DNA of 12,757 nucleotides from an uncultured Oscillibacter sp. (GCA_900551885.1 URXS01000056.1:1-12757); one strand, 5' to 3'. Counted from the stretch's first letter, positions 1 to 5,760 are shown. Numbers and translations are program-made. The notes: generated from the letters alone by a model not told the origin.

Positions 1-100
1 CGTCCTTGCCCACGCGGGAGCTGGCCACGCACAGGAAGGACTTGCCGCCCTTGCTCATCGCGGCGCCGGTCAGGAAGTCAACCTGGCCGCCGGTGCCGGA
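1..100 (-). other. CoA-transferase-like coding segment joined in frame to the Ntn hydrolase
   Basis: The last 33 visible codons encode SGTGGQVDF, then GAAMSKGGKSFLCV. This is the pattern of the C-terminal domain of butyryl-CoA:acetate and 4-hydroxybutyrate CoA-transferases (GxGGQxDF, about 15 residues, S-K-G-G-K). There is no stop or frameshift between it and the hydrolase part. The switch falls on a short Gly-rich stretch (bases about 86-100) that both families can encode. A join there fits homology-driven recombination or a false assembly overlap. The rest of the transferase would lie outside the window. Confidence 0.65.
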
Positions 101-757
101 GAAACAGGGCTCCAATCCCGCTGCCAGGTCCACAGGCCCACGGTCCAGGTCCCGGACCCCGGCGTAATTCAGGAGATTCGTCCGCTGCCAGGAATAGCCG
201 GGGCTGTTGGTCATGACCCCCAGAGTGTTCCGATAGATCCGCAGGCCCTCCGCCTCCGGCTCGATCACCACACTCTCCCCAGTCTCGTCGGCAAAGGCCC
301 AGTGGACTGTAGGCACCACGCCCAGCAGCGGGATTGCGGTCAGGGTGACTTCTGTCTCCAGCAGGCGGACCACTTCCTCCACACTGCTGCATTGGGCCAG
401 CAGGTGGTACGCGGCTGCCCCCGGCGGCAACGCCGTCGTGCCTGGCCGGGGGCTGTCGGGATAGTGGGCAAAACGGCGGTAGTTGAGCTGGCCTCCCATA
501 AGGCCCATCTGATTGACGCCCTCGTACAGCATGGGTCTATTGGGTACCGCCAGGGTCCCTACCCCTACCACACCCCAGCGCGCCTTCATGGCTCCCGTCC
601 CTGCTCCGCAGGGGGCATAAGCCGTCCCTGGCGGCAGAAAGGTCACTTGAGTATCCGGCGGCAACAGGTTCAAATCAAAATTACGCCCCCACAGTGGAAC
701 ACCGCCCTCCGTGGCCCAGGTCAGACAGGAACAGCCTGTCTCTGCTTTACGCTCCAT
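1..757 (-). CDS. Choloylglycine hydrolase-like Ntn hydrolase, partial, fused at its end to a CoA-transferase fragment
   Basis: This family hydrolyses linear amides (conjugated bile salts, penicillin V, N-acyl signals) using an N-terminal Cys exposed by processing. Seen: Cys9, Arg25 and Asp28 have exactly the spacing of Cys2, Arg18 and Asp21 of bile salt hydrolases. An LNY motif supplies Asn92, and a TNSP motif supplies Asn184 (the Asn175 position). The ATG at 757 is preceded by AGGAGG at 763-768, five bases away. The start leaves eight residues (MERKAETG) before Cys9, so a short leader would have to be removed, as in Bacillus penicillin V acylase. From residue 220 (SGTGG) onward the sequence stops resembling this family. 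Residues 220-252 instead match the GGQxDF...SKGGKSF block of acetyl-/butyryl-CoA transferases. The expected LPGD...SRFVR segment, with the conserved catalytic Arg, is missing. The frame is open at the window edge. Family call for residues 1-220 is firm; substrate is unknown. Confidence 0.8.
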   Translation of the reverse strand, partial: MERKAETGCSCLTWATEGGVPLWGRNFDLNLLPPDTQVTFLPPGTAYAPCGAGTGAMKARWGVVGVGTLAVPNRPMLYEGVNQMGLMGGQLNYRRFAHYPDSPRPGTTALPPGAAAYHLLAQCSSVEEVVRLLETEVTLTAIPLLGVVPTVHWAFADETGESVVIEPEAEGLRIYRNTLGVMTNSPGYSWQRTNLLNYAGVRDLDRGPVDLAAGLEPCFSGTGGQVDFLTGAAMSKGGKSFLCVASSRVGKD

Positions 758-946
758 GTGCGCCTCCTCTCTCCGAAGCACAGCCCCGGATGATCTGTCC
801 TAACCATTCCCCGCCTGAGATGGTTTCAAACCGTAACAATGGCGGATTTTTCCTTTTTCACAACCTTTTTGGTGGTGCAAACCCTTGTTATTTCAGGGTT
901 TTTCACAGGAGAAGAAAGTTTTTTCGTCATTGTCTGTTACCCATTG

Positions 947-976
947 TTGACAAAACGGAAAAATTCTGTTACAATT
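947..976 (+). promoter_or_regulatory. Sigma-A-type promoter with extended -10
   Basis: A perfect TTGACA (947-952) lies 18 bases before TACAAT (971-976). The -10 is preceded by TGT at 968-970, giving a TGn extended -10. It sits in an AT-rich stretch 31 bases ahead of the ATG at 1007 and should drive that gene and probably the NlpC/P60 gene behind it. Confidence 0.75.
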
Positions 977-1006
977 CGGTTACAAACTTTTTAAAGGAGT
1001 GTTTCC

Positions 1007-1309
1007 ATGGCAGATAGCAAGTCCGCGAAAGCGGAAGGACTGGTCTATAAGGGCCATCCGCTCCGTCGGGTCGAAAACCTGATTTATTACGGAACGATGG
1101 CTGAGAAATATATCATCATGATGCAGATTCTGGATACCAAGAAAGAACAGGATCTGGAAGTAGCCACCAAGGTCTCCGTCCAGTTGCAGTTGACGGATCC
1201 GGACCTGAAGTCCCGTGACCGGGTGGTAAAAAAAAGTGAGAAAGACAGCCTGTATGCCGCCATGGATGTGGCCGCTGTTTGGCTGGACAGGGCTCTAGCC
1301 GGCAAGTAA
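1007..1309 (+). CDS. Conserved hypothetical protein, 100 residues
   Basis: Function not recognised. It is a soluble, charged protein with no signal peptide, no membrane segment and no Cys. A Lys-rich N-terminus is followed by a mixed segment around residues 25-45 (LIYYG, then YIIMMQILDTKK). The middle is beta-like (residues 50-66, VATKVSVQLQLTD) and residues 80-97 form a likely helix ending in WLDRALAGK. AAAGGAG at 994-999 lies seven bases before the ATG, and a strong promoter precedes it. From memory, similar about-100-residue proteins with the YYG...ILDTK...VATKV...DR pattern occur in other Oscillospiraceae; this would need a search. It shares a transcript, with a 55-base gap and no terminator, with the secreted NlpC/P60 enzyme. 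Coding status is well supported; any role is unknown. Confidence 0.8.
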   Translation: MADSKSAKAEGLVYKGHPLRRVENLIYYGTMAEKYIIMMQILDTKKEQDLEVATKVSVQLQLTDPDLKSRDRVVKKSEKDSLYAAMDVAAVWLDRALAGK

Positions 1310-1364
1310 GCGGCCCACTTCCCCACGCGATACAAAAGAACGACGAAAGGAAGCGTACACACCC

Positions 1365-2258
1365 ATGACACATTTTGCAGGCAAGGCACTGAAAGTCGCT
1401 GTAATCTCCGGACTGTCCGCCCTTCTGCTGGGTGCCACTGCCCTGGCCGCCGAAGGTGAAATCGCCATTGGCGCCGGCTGCACCACCGGCTCCTCCCTGA
1501 GAATGCGGGCCGCGGCCTCTACTGATTCTTCTATTGTCACCACCCTGAACAAGGGTGTGGCGGTCGCCATCCTGGACGATAGCATCGACGGCTGGTTCCA
1601 GGTCAGCTACGCCGGGAACACCGGCTACGTCTCCGCCGACTATCTGCAGGTGGACCAGGACAACATCTTCACCACCTACGGACGAGTCAATGCCAGCGGC
1701 GTCAACGTTCGCTCCGGAGCCTCCACCGACAGCGGCTCTCTGGCCACCGTGGACGAGGGCACTATCGTCACCGTCAACGGTTTGGTGGACGGCTGGTATG
1801 ATGTCACCTGCGAATATGGCACGGAAGGCTACATTCGCAGCGATTTTCTGGATCTGACTGAATCCGCCTCCAGCAACAGCGACATCGTGGACACCGCCAT
1901 GCAGTACCTGGGCGTACGCTATGTCTATGGTGGTGCCTCTCCCAGTGGCTTTGACTGCTCCGGCTTCACCATGTACATCTATCAGCAGTATGGCTACTCT
2001 CTGCCCCACACCGCTACCGGTCAATGGCAGAGCGGCGTAGGCACTCGGGTGTACTCCATTTCCGATTTGCAGCCTGGCGATCTGGTATTCTTCAACGATC
2101 CCAGCCGCAACGCCGGCAAGGCCTGCTCCCACGCCGGTATCTATATCGGCAATGGTCAGCACATCCACTCCTCTTCCTCCAGCAGCGGTGGCGTGATCAT
2201 CAGCGACTTGACCAGCGGCTACTACAATACATACTTCGTGGGTGGCATTCACGTTTGA
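1365..2258 (+). CDS. Secreted NlpC/P60 peptidoglycan endopeptidase with two SH3b domains
   Basis: This cell-wall hydrolase cuts peptide stems of peptidoglycan, typically at the gamma-D-Glu-diamino acid bond. Residues 1-28 are a signal peptide (basic start, hydrophobic core, cleavage likely near ALA-A). Two bacterial SH3 domains follow at about 36-96 and 105-165. Each carries the LRxRxxxSTDSxxxxxL / VNVRSGASTDS pattern and a GWxxVxY...GYV/GYI ending, and each should bind the wall. The NlpC/P60 domain spans about 172-297. Its nucleophile is Cys198 in FDCSGF, the catalytic His is His256 in SHAGIY, and His268 is the likely third residue. QPGDLVFF at 236-243 is also typical. The start has AAAGGAAG at 1346-1353, 11 bases upstream, a slightly long spacing. 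The 297-residue length is complete, and a strong terminator follows at 2276-2307. Confidence 0.92.
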   Translation: MTHFAGKALKVAVISGLSALLLGATALAAEGEIAIGAGCTTGSSLRMRAAASTDSSIVTTLNKGVAVAILDDSIDGWFQVSYAGNTGYVSADYLQVDQDNIFTTYGRVNASGVNVRSGASTDSGSLATVDEGTIVTVNGLVDGWYDVTCEYGTEGYIRSDFLDLTESASSNSDIVDTAMQYLGVRYVYGGASPSGFDCSGFTMYIYQQYGYSLPHTATGQWQSGVGTRVYSISDLQPGDLVFFNDPSRNAGKACSHAGIYIGNGQHIHSSSSSSGGVIISDLTSGYYNTYFVGGIHV

Positions 2259-2404
2259 GAAAAAAGTATATACAAAGAGGCACGCACTCTGTGCGTGCCT
2301 CTTTTTTCGTTCTGACCGGCGGCCTGGGCCAGATCTTCCCACTTCTCATAATACCGGGCCATGCGGCCCGCGCTCTGCGCCGGAGAAGAGAGCCTTTTCT
2401 CCAC
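2249..2404 (-). other. Possible 51-codon ORF in frame right after the P-loop gene's TGA
   Basis: After TGA (2407-2405) the next codon is GTG and the frame stays open for 51 codons to a TGA at 2251-2249. The first 34 codons read like protein (for example AGRMARYYEKWEDLAQAAG). The remainder runs through the 2276-2302 hairpin. There is no ribosome binding site, so translation would need coupling or stop readthrough. It could equally be former coding sequence cut off by a new stop, or chance. Confidence 0.2.
2276..2307 (+). terminator. Rho-independent terminator after the NlpC/P60 gene
   Basis: A perfect 12-bp stem (AGAGGCACGCAC, 2276-2287, with its complement at 2291-2302) closes a TCT loop and runs into a T tract ending at 2307. 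The first bases of the tract can extend the stem. On the minus strand the same stem is followed by TTTGTATATACTTTTTT, so it may also stop, less strongly, transcripts of the convergent P-loop gene. Confidence 0.92.
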
Positions 2405-3472
2405 TCAGTCCAGCCAGCTCAGCAGCCGCCCCGTCTCCAGTGCCGCCAGGGTCCGCACACCGTCAAAGTCCACATAGGGATTATAGACGGCCTCCAGCTC
2501 GTCATGCAGCTTGGCTTCCCGGAGGGCCGCGATTCCCTCCTCCCGCAGCAGCGACGCCATCCGGGTCTGGAAGCGCAGGCGTGCCTTACTGCCCTGCAGG
2601 TCCGCCATGGCGTCCAGCCGCACCCGGCGGAAGGGCTTTTTCCCGTAATCCATGCCGGGCCGGGAAGTGACAAATCCCAGGCTCAGTCCGGGAATCAGCA
2701 GATGCTCGATCCGCTGCGGGTCCTCCGGTGCGCAACAGGCAATGGTGTTCCAGCCCCGCTCCGATGCCCGCAGGCGAATCTGCTCGAAGAGGTCTCCGGC
2801 CAGCTCCGCACTGTCGGCGAAGGCATAGACCCGGGAACACAGGGCATCCACACTGTCAAAGCGCCAGATGTATCCTTTGTGGGTAACGCTGCCAAGAAAA
2901 CGACGGACCGTGCGCCCTTCCTCCCCGCCGTTGCGGCGCAGCTCCCGGGAAAGGATCCCCTCCACTCGCCTCTGCGCCCGTTCAGCGTCAAAGCCGCGGC
3001 GCACCATACCGAAGGCATCCAGTTCCACCTGCCGGGCCGCCTTCAAATTCCGGTAAGCCCGGACGTAAGCCGCCTTGTAATCGTGGGTATGGGTCTTGAC
3101 CTCCTCTGCGGCCGCTTTGGCGGCGGTCAGGTCGTAAAACCGCCCCAGGTCCACGTAGCGGTCCACTGCCGCCGGATACCGGGGCTCCACCACATGGGGG
3201 CTGGTGCCATCCACCACGGCGCAGTGCAGAGCCGGCAGCACCACACCGTCTAGAGAATCCGGGTCCCCGGAGCACCACAGATACTCCACCGGCGTCCCTG
3301 CTGCTTCCATGGCGCGGCCCACCTCCCGCATGAATGTGTTCTTGCCTACACCAGGTCCTCCTTTGAGAACCATCAGATCATAAGTATCCTCCAGGTCCGT
3401 CACCTGTGAAAAGAGGTTTTGAAAGCCTTCACCGCTGTTGGCGCCTAAAAAGAAATTTGTTACCAGAGCCAT
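2405..3472 (-). CDS. P-loop nucleotide-binding protein of the PRK06851-like family, with altered Walker A
   Basis: It resembles a clostridial family of about 360-residue putative ATPases of unknown role, as I remember them. Seen: VLKGGPGVGKNTFMREV at residues 35-51 is a Walker A loop, but position 45 is Asn where the motif needs Ser or Thr (GKN, codon AAC). Other family-like blocks are WCSGDPDSLDGVVLPAL (66-82), then AVVDGTSPHVVEP and RYPAAVDRYVDLG, which look like the nucleotide-domain strands following the loop. The second half (HKGYIWRFDS..., LLIPGLSLGFVTS) aligns by order with the family's second P-loop half but has no GKS/T. ATG at 3472 is preceded by GGAGG seven bases away. Length is normal. 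Gene stands alone, divergent from the carboxypeptidase. Biochemical role unknown. Confidence 0.75.
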   Translation of the reverse strand: MALVTNFFLGANSGEGFQNLFSQVTDLEDTYDLMVLKGGPGVGKNTFMREVGRAMEAAGTPVEYLWCSGDPDSLDGVVLPALHCAVVDGTSPHVVEPRYPAAVDRYVDLGRFYDLTAAKAAAEEVKTHTHDYKAAYVRAYRNLKAARQVELDAFGMVRRGFDAERAQRRVEGILSRELRRNGGEEGRTVRRFLGSVTHKGYIWRFDSVDALCSRVYAFADSAELAGDLFEQIRLRASERGWNTIACCAPEDPQRIEHLLIPGLSLGFVTSRPGMDYGKKPFRRVRLDAMADLQGSKARLRFQTRMASLLREEGIAALREAKLHDELEAVYNPYVDFDGVRTLAALETGRLLSWLD

Positions 3473-3653
3473 ATGCTCCCCTCCAAGTCTGTTCTTATCC
3501 CAAGCTATGCAGAAACAACTTGGCCTGACAGTTCAAATCCGGTAATTTTTGTCAATTTTCAAAAAACAGCCGGAGGAGGAAAAATAGCACTGTATTTTTC
3601 GACAGTTTCTGCTATAATGGTAAACAATCATATCCCAGGACAGGAGCCTTGCC
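3473..3653. other. Divergent intergenic region between the P-loop gene and the carboxypeptidase gene
   Basis: This AT-rich 181-base spacer carries start signals for both directions. The plus strand has the extended -10 at 3610-3618 and AGGAG at 3642-3646. The minus strand has a TTGACA-like -35 at 3550-3555 but no clear -10 at the right distance, so the minus promoter remains unassigned. I see no clear operator or riboswitch-like fold. Confidence 0.5.
3610..3618 (+). promoter_or_regulatory. Extended -10 promoter (TGCTATAAT) for the carboxypeptidase gene
   Basis: A perfect TATAAT at 3613-3618 has TGC directly before it, the TGn extension that lets polymerase work without a good -35. The -35 position near 3590-3595 is poor (CTGTAT). 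Transcription would start near 3625, leaving a leader of about 29 bases with AGGAG at 3642-3646, seven bases from the ATG. Confidence 0.75.
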
Positions 3654-4817
3654 ATGGATGATCATTATACCTCCGCATTCACAGAAGAAGAACGAGCTGC
3701 CCGTCGCCAGCAGCGGATGGCGGCTCGAAGGGCAAAACAACAAGCCCGCCGGAGACGACAATTACGCGTCATCTTGCCTTGCGGGCTGCTGGCGATCCTT
3801 CTGGTAAGTCTGCTCTTGGGCAGCAAAGCCACCCACGCACAGGACGAGCCGGACAATGCTGAGACTGCCGGAATCGATCTGGCTGCTGCGGATGCAATCA
3901 CTCCCACCCCCCCTGTGGTGGAGGAGGAAACGCCGGACCCGACGGCATACGGTGTCACTGCAAATACCATCCGGTTGGGAGAGGAGTTTCCCAGCGTCTA
4001 CGCTGTTCTGATCGATCTGGACACCCACGAAATTCTGGCGGAGAAGGGTGCCGAGACAGTGATCTATCCCGCCTCCATGACCAAGATCCTGACGGTGCTG
4101 GTGGCCGCGGAAGCCATTGATGAGGCTGATCTGGATGACACCTTCACCATAACCCGGGAAATCACCGACTACTGCTATGTCAACGGATGCAGTGTGGTGG
4201 GACTGATGGTGGACGAGACCGTCACCGTCCGGGAGCTGTTTTATGGAACCATCCTCCCCTCCGGCGCCGACGCCGCCGTGGGCCTGGCCACCTATGTAGC
4301 CGGGTCCCAGGAGGCTTTCGTGGCCATGATGAACGAGAAGCTGGAGGAGCTGGGTCTCAGCGACACTGCCCACTTCACCAACTGCGTGGGACTCTTTGAT
4401 GAGGCTCATGCCTGTACCGTAACCGACATGGCCGCCATTCTAGAAGCTGCCATAGAAAACGACCTGTGCCGGGAAGTGCTGGGGGCCCATACCTACGAAA
4501 CCGCTCCCACCGCAGACCACCCGGAGGGACAGATCCTCTCCAACTGGTTCCTGCGGCGGATCGAGGATAAGGATACCGGCGGCCTGACGGTCATGGGAGC
4601 CAAAACCGGCTATGTGGTACAGTCCGGTAACTGTGCGGCAAGCTGGGCCCAGGACAGCGACGGCCACCGCTACCTCTGCGTCACCGCCGACGCCTCCAGC
4701 GCCTGGCAGGCCATCTACGATCACGCGGAGCTGTATAAATCCTACTGCTCACCGGCAACCAACGAAGAACCAGTTGAAAGTGAAGCGGCGTCCCAGGAAG
4801 GGACGCCGCTTTCTTGA
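3654..4817 (+). CDS. D-alanyl-D-alanine carboxypeptidase, peptidase family S11, N-terminally anchored
   Basis: It removes the terminal D-Ala of peptidoglycan pentapeptides and so controls cross-linking. Residues 1-37 are cytoplasmic and strongly Arg/Lys-rich. One membrane segment lies at about 38-57, followed by a Pro/Glu/Asp-rich linker to about 105. The penicillin-binding domain then shows SMTK (Ser141 nucleophile, Lys144), SGA at 203-205 where SGN is usual, and KTG at 317-319. Classic DacA proteins have a cleaved signal and a C-terminal amphipathic anchor. Here there is an N-terminal anchor and a short acidic Ser/Glu tail instead. The start at 3654 fits AGGAG seven bases upstream. The 387-residue length is normal. 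Its last codons overlap the terminator stem at 4783-4811. It could be a sporulation or vegetative paralogue (DacB/DacF-like); this cannot be decided here. Confidence 0.9.
   Translation: MDDHYTSAFTEEERAARRQQRMAARRAKQQARRRRQLRVILPCGLLAILLVSLLLGSKATHAQDEPDNAETAGIDLAAADAITPTPPVVEEETPDPTAYGVTANTIRLGEEFPSVYAVLIDLDTHEILAEKGAETVIYPASMTKILTVLVAAEAIDEADLDDTFTITREITDYCYVNGCSVVGLMVDETVTVRELFYGTILPSGADAAVGLATYVAGSQEAFVAMMNEKLEELGLSDTAHFTNCVGLFDEAHACTVTDMAAILEAAIENDLCREVLGAHTYETAPTADHPEGQILSNWFLRRIEDKDTGGLTVMGAKTGYVVQSGNCAASWAQDSDGHRYLCVTADASSAWQAIYDHAELYKSYCSPATNEEPVESEAASQEGTPLS
4783..4815 (+). terminator. Terminator overlapping the 3' end of the carboxypeptidase gene
   Basis: A perfect 12-bp stem (AAGCGGCGTCCC, 4783-4794, with its complement at 4800-4811) has an AGGAA loop and then TTTCTT. 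The stem lies inside the coding sequence and encodes the last residues; the stop TGA (4815-4817) is in the tail. Loop, stem and tail are of normal terminator shape. Confidence 0.8.
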
Positions 4818-4864
4818 TTGATATAAAAACATACGATTCGCCACAACTGCAGCTACATGGAGAA

Positions 4865-4900
4865 GCGGGGGACGCTGCCCTGTAAGGCAGCGCCCCCCGC
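4865..4900 (-). terminator. Hairpin after the flavodoxin-ferredoxin gene
   Basis: Arms 4865-4879 and 4886-4900 form a 15-bp GC-rich stem with a 6-base loop. The only irregular position (A4872 opposite C4893) is an A-C mismatch in plus-strand RNA but a G-U pair in minus-strand RNA. The fold therefore favours the minus strand, where it lies 8 bases beyond the stop at 4909. The tail is TTCTCC, a weak T tract, so termination may be incomplete. Confidence 0.6.
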
Positions 4901-4908
4901 ATTACATT

Positions 4909-5730
4909 TCAAAGAAACATCTCGTTCTCCTTTGGCTCCGTGAAATTGGCCTCCAGCATGGCCACATGGGACAAAAAGGCCGGGTCGTCAAAGTATTTGG
5001 CGTGTTTCGTGCATTTGCGGACACAGGCGTGGCACTTGATGCAAGTGCCGGGCACCAGAGCCGGATGTTCCGGGTCAATAGCCCCCATGGGGCAGAACCG
5101 GGCACAGGCACCGCAGTCGGTACACTTTCCCAGATCGGTCTGAGGTTTGGCCTTCAGGAACTTGGCCGGCTGTCCATCCGTGCCCTTGGGTACGTAATAG
5201 GGGGCGGCAGCGTCGCCGGGCACCGCGATCGGAGCAGGAATATCTGTTAAGTGTTTTACCTTGTCAGCTATCCAAGTGGAAAAGTTCTCCATGGCCCGCT
5301 TATCATCCCAGTCGGGGCGGCCGTCGGCCAGCGAATCGGTAAAGGCGTGGCGCCCCACGAAGGCGGCGCCCGCCACAGTGTGAAAACCGCCCCGTTCCAG
5401 CACAGCACACAGCTCCGCCAGGGAGTTGTCATAGCTGCGGTTGCCAAAGGTCACCACCGCCACAGCCAAAGCACCGTTGCCGTGGAGGTTCCTCTGGAAA
5501 TCCGGCAGGATCTTGTTGGGCAGCTTTCCGGCGTAGGTGGGAGAGGCCACAATCACCAGGTCTCCATCTGTAAAGGAATATTCCTTTATACGTTCTGCCG
5601 GCCGGGTAAAGGAAATCCGTTCTAGGGGAATGTCCAGATTCCGGGCCAGAGCATCGCCAATGGTGTTGGCGGTCTTGTCAGTGTTGCCGGTAGCGCTGAA
5701 ATATACCACCCAGACCTTGTTCACGTCCAT
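4909..5730 (-). CDS. Flavodoxin-ferredoxin fusion protein (EFR1 type)
   Basis: A likely electron carrier that combines an FMN flavodoxin domain with a two-cluster ferredoxin domain; its partner is not known. Residues 1-160 are flavodoxin-like. FSATGNT at 11-17 is the FMN phosphate loop and SPTYAGKLPNK at 63-73 is the flavin-side loop typical of this group. Residues 203-240 hold two 4Fe-4S motifs: Cys203, 206, 209, 213 (followed by Pro) and Cys230, 233, 236, 240 (followed by Thr). The frame is open for 22 codons further upstream, but the ATG at 5730 is chosen because AGGAGG (5737-5742) lies six bases before it and the upstream codons run into a hairpin. There is no membrane segment. A hairpin at 5761-5786 separates it from the clpE-side genes, so it may have its own or only partial readthrough expression. 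Confidence 0.88.
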   Translation of the reverse strand: MDVNKVWVVYFSATGNTDKTANTIGDALARNLDIPLERISFTRPAERIKEYSFTDGDLVIVASPTYAGKLPNKILPDFQRNLHGNGALAVAVVTFGNRSYDNSLAELCAVLERGGFHTVAGAAFVGRHAFTDSLADGRPDWDDKRAMENFSTWIADKVKHLTDIPAPIAVPGDAAAPYYVPKGTDGQPAKFLKAKPQTDLGKCTDCGACARFCPMGAIDPEHPALVPGTCIKCHACVRKCTKHAKYFDDPAFLSHVAMLEANFTEPKENEMFL

Positions 5731-5736
5731 GGATAT

Positions 5737-5742
5737 CCTCCT
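5737..5742 (-). promoter_or_regulatory. Ribosome binding site deciding the flavodoxin-ferredoxin start
   Basis: AGGAGG on the minus strand lies six bases ahead of the ATG at 5730. It rules out the longer reading frame, which would begin at 5796 within the hairpin region and has no such site. Confidence 0.8.
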
Positions 5743-5760
5743 TTTTCTCCTTTTGTGGAA

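Noticed and set aside
78..392. 104-codon minus-strand frame ending GPGSGIGALFLRHRRPG, considered as a frameshifted continuation of the hydrolase
   Set aside because: The main frame from 757 stays open and family-like through the same stretch, and the alternative lacks the LPGD and SRFVR motifs, so a frameshift does not explain the junction.
879..901. AAACCCT/AGGGTTT inverted repeat followed by Ts as a terminator
   Set aside because: The stem is only 7 bp and AT-rich with a 9-base loop, and no plus-strand gene ends before it. It is kept only as a possible operator element.
1116..2342. A 408-codon open frame on the minus strand opposite the NlpC/P60 gene
   Set aside because: It mirrors codon bias of the true gene, has low-complexity Ala/Gly/Val-rich translation, runs through the terminator hairpin and has no start signal.
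2024..3253. A 409-codon plus-strand frame crossing the NlpC/P60 gene end and the P-loop gene
   Set aside because: It is antisense to a recognisable gene, crosses a strong terminator, and its translation is Arg/Gln/His-rich with no family features.
3550..3555. TTGACA on the minus strand as a promoter for the P-loop gene
   Set aside because: No acceptable -10 at 16-18 bases, so only half a promoter is visible.
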